Origin: Echinicola arenosa
GTDB taxonomy: Bacteria; Bacteroidota; Bacteroidia; Cytophagales; Cyclobacteriaceae
Length of the DNA: 64,000 nucleotides
Direction of reading: 5' to 3'
Assembly (NCBI RefSeq): GCF_014841125.1
Contig: NZ_JACYTQ010000007.1
Location: 124,001 to 188,000, forward strand
The position numbers were made by a program, and so were the translations under genes. Below the pieces are notes generated by a model, which saw only the letters and a list, made by a program, of their open reading frames with translations, had not been told where the DNA came from and made no database searches. Of the stretch, positions 62,499-64,000 are shown in pieces; position 1 is the first letter of the stretch, and the number at the start of each line of letters is the position of its first letter.

Positions 62499-63926
62499 AT
62501 GAATATTTTAAAACGAACTCAACCCCATTTGATTTTGATAATTAGTCTTGTCTTTTTGTCTTCTTGTGGAGCGGAGAAGCAAGGTGTATCAGAGCCGGAT
62601 GTTTGGGATCTGGTTCCTGAAATTCTGGAAAACATCAAAACTCCCGAATTCAGAGATGAGGTTTACAATATTTTGGATTACGGGGCTGTGGCAGATGGGC
62701 AGACTGATGCCAGCGATGCCATTCGTTCTGCTATTGTAGCTTGTTCGGAGGATGGTGGAGGGAAAGTTCTAGTACCGGCAGGAAGTTATGCCACAGGCCC
62801 AATATACTTGCAAAGCAATGTGAACCTTCACTTGGAAGAAGGAGCCAGACTCTTATTTTCTACCGACCCAAAGGATTATTTGCCTTTGGTTTACACTAGG
62901 TGGGAAGGAGTGGAATTAATGAATTACTCCCCTTTGATCTACGCTTTTGAAGAGGTAAATATTGCTGTAACGGGGAAAGGAGTGTTGGATGGTCAGGCCA
63001 ATGAAACCAATTGGTGGCCTTGGAAAGGTAAAAAGGAGTATGGCTGGAAAGAAGGAATGCCCCAACAGGAAGATGCTGATAAAAGGCACAAGTTATTCCA
63101 AATGGCGGAAGATGATATTCCAGTGGAAAACAGAGTTTTCGGTGAAGGATATTACTTGAGACCACAATTTGTTCAACCGTACTTATGTAAGAATGTATTA
63201 ATCCAAGGTGTGAAGATTGTCAATTCCCCTATGTGGATTTTAAATCCAGTTTTATGTCAAAATGTAACCATAGAAGGGGTGACTGTGGAAAGTCATGGGC
63301 CAAATTCAGACGGGTGTGATCCTGAGTCCAGTAAAAATGTCTTGATTAAGGATTGCTTTTTTAATACTGGCGATGATTGCATTGCCATCAAGTCGGGAAG
63401 GAATGCAGATGGAAGAAGGATCAATATACCCAGTGAAAATATTATCATACAAAACTGCAAAATGGCTGATGGCCATGGAGGGGTGGTGATAGGAAGTGAA
63501 ATATCAGGAGGAGTAAAAAACGTTTTTGCGGAAAATTGTGAAATGAACAGCCCGCATTTGGAGCGGGCTTTGCGAATCAAAACCAGTTCAATGAGAGGAG
63601 GAGTCATTGAGGATATTTATTTAAGAAATATCACAGTAGGGCAGATTTCGCAACAGGTAATCAGGGTGAATATGTTTTATGAAGACTCAGGGGCTTATGT
63701 GCCCATCGTAAGGAATATCAGGGTCGAGAATATGGAGGTGATGGATGGTGGTAAAGTAGGAGTACTCCTGGAAGGTTACGAAAGTTCACCCGTTGAGAAT
63801 GTTAAATTGAAAAACATCAACATTAAACATGTAGAGAAAGATTACGAATTTTCCAATGTGAAAGGTGTTTCGTTTAATAATGTTACTATCAATGGAAAGG
63901 AAATAGAATTGGAGGGTAAAAAATGA
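62499..63926 (+). CDS. GH28 polygalacturonase, lipoprotein
   Basis: The 475-residue protein has a lipoprotein signal ending FLSSC. The beta-helix carries the canonical GH28 sites NSDGCDPESS, TGDDCIAIKSGRN, HGGVVIGSEISGGV and LRIKTSSMRGG, with the standard RIK. It differs clearly from the GH28 at 47863: it has no insert, it is a lipoprotein rather than soluble, and it has RIK instead of RFK. The two may work on different sides of the outer membrane. It overlaps the next gene by 4 bp (ATGA). Confidence 0.94.
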   Translation: MNILKRTQPHLILIISLVFLSSCGAEKQGVSEPDVWDLVPEILENIKTPEFRDEVYNILDYGAVADGQTDASDAIRSAIVACSEDGGGKVLVPAGSYATGPIYLQSNVNLHLEEGARLLFSTDPKDYLPLVYTRWEGVELMNYSPLIYAFEEVNIAVTGKGVLDGQANETNWWPWKGKKEYGWKEGMPQQEDADKRHKLFQMAEDDIPVENRVFGEGYYLRPQFVQPYLCKNVLIQGVKIVNSPMWILNPVLCQNVTIEGVTVESHGPNSDGCDPESSKNVLIKDCFFNTGDDCIAIKSGRNADGRRINIPSENIIIQNCKMADGHGGVVIGSEISGGVKNVFAENCEMNSPHLERALRIKTSSMRGGVIEDIYLRNITVGQISQQVIRVNMFYEDSGAYVPIVRNIRVENMEVMDGGKVGVLLEGYESSPVENVKLKNINIKHVEKDYEFSNVKGVSFNNVTINGKEIELEGKK

Positions 63927-64000
63927 AAGGGATCATTTGTTTGTTAATGGTGGTATTTCCAATAATTTCAAATTTTGCTCAAGTTGATGAAGGAATTAGA
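63923..64000 (+). CDS. Start of an exported protein, cut by the window edge
   Basis: The ATG at 63923 overlaps the GH28 stop by 4 bp. The 26 visible codons give a signal peptide (MKGIICLLMVVFPIISNFAQ) followed by VDEGIR. Coupling to GH28 makes another pectin-acting or envelope protein likely, but nothing more can be said. Confidence 0.75.
   Translation, partial: MKGIICLLMVVFPIISNFAQVDEGIR

Overview
The window comes from a Bacteroidota chromosome, most likely Cytophagales and probably the Cyclobacteriaceae (Cyclobacterium/Echinicola/Algoriphagus type). The evidence is a SusC/SusD pair, many exported proteins with Bacteroidota-type signal or lipoprotein signals, A-rich start regions with weak Shine-Dalgarno sequences, and several promoter candidates of the Bacteroidota form TTTG-N18-20-TAnnTTTG. 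There are no rRNA or tRNA genes, CRISPR arrays, transposases or phage genes in view. The assignment to a family is from protein resemblance only.

The left two thirds (about 1-39.2 kb) are mostly housekeeping genes. In order they are: an incomplete exported protein with no normal start codon; a 21-bp-period repeat array; a SulP anion transporter; a cyclopropane fatty acid synthase; YwbE; a LytS/LytTR-type two-component pair; an orphan LacI regulator; an M23 peptidase; alaS and gatB; a TlpA-like lipoprotein; a four-gene exported cluster ending in a leucine-rich-repeat protein; a formylglycine-generating-enzyme-like lipoprotein; ferritin; kdsB; an rsmE-Crp/Fnr-Gdx operon; a DEAD-box helicase; citrate synthase; a complete suf operon (sufB-C-D-S-E, a DUF59 protein, bacilliredoxin); an Lrp regulator; and a large S9 peptidase. 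Many genes end in clear hairpin terminators. Between lrp and the S9 gene lies a promoter and terminator pair that brackets a possible small RNA of about 180 nt.

The right third (39.2-64 kb) is a pectin utilisation locus. On the minus strand lie lacI-uxaC-uxaB, a regulator and the first two steps of galacturonate catabolism. On the plus strand lies a degradation block: GH105, CE8 pectinesterase, GH43, GH28, two CE12-type acetylesterases, and a CE8 fused to an alpha/beta-hydrolase esterase. It is followed by a second block: SusC, SusD, a DUF4957/DUF5123 beta-helix lipoprotein, PL1 pectate lyase, a VOC protein, a second GH28 and the start of another exported protein. The inferred flow is outside de-esterification and chain cutting, SusCD import, periplasmic trimming to galacturonate, then UxaC and UxaB. 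The later steps (UxaA, KdgK, KdgA) are not in the window.

The perfect palindrome GCAATCGATTGC occurs in front of the GH105 block, in front of susC, and inside the first codons of uxaC. Three further AATCGATT cores, spaced exactly 19 bp, precede susC. This suggests that the locus is controlled by its LacI protein rather than by a hybrid two-component system or an ECF sigma factor, neither of which is seen here. Other points to follow up are the shared domain across three proteins of the 15.2-19.6 kb cluster, the helicase leader hairpin that would cover its ribosome site, and the bifunctional pectinesterase fusion.
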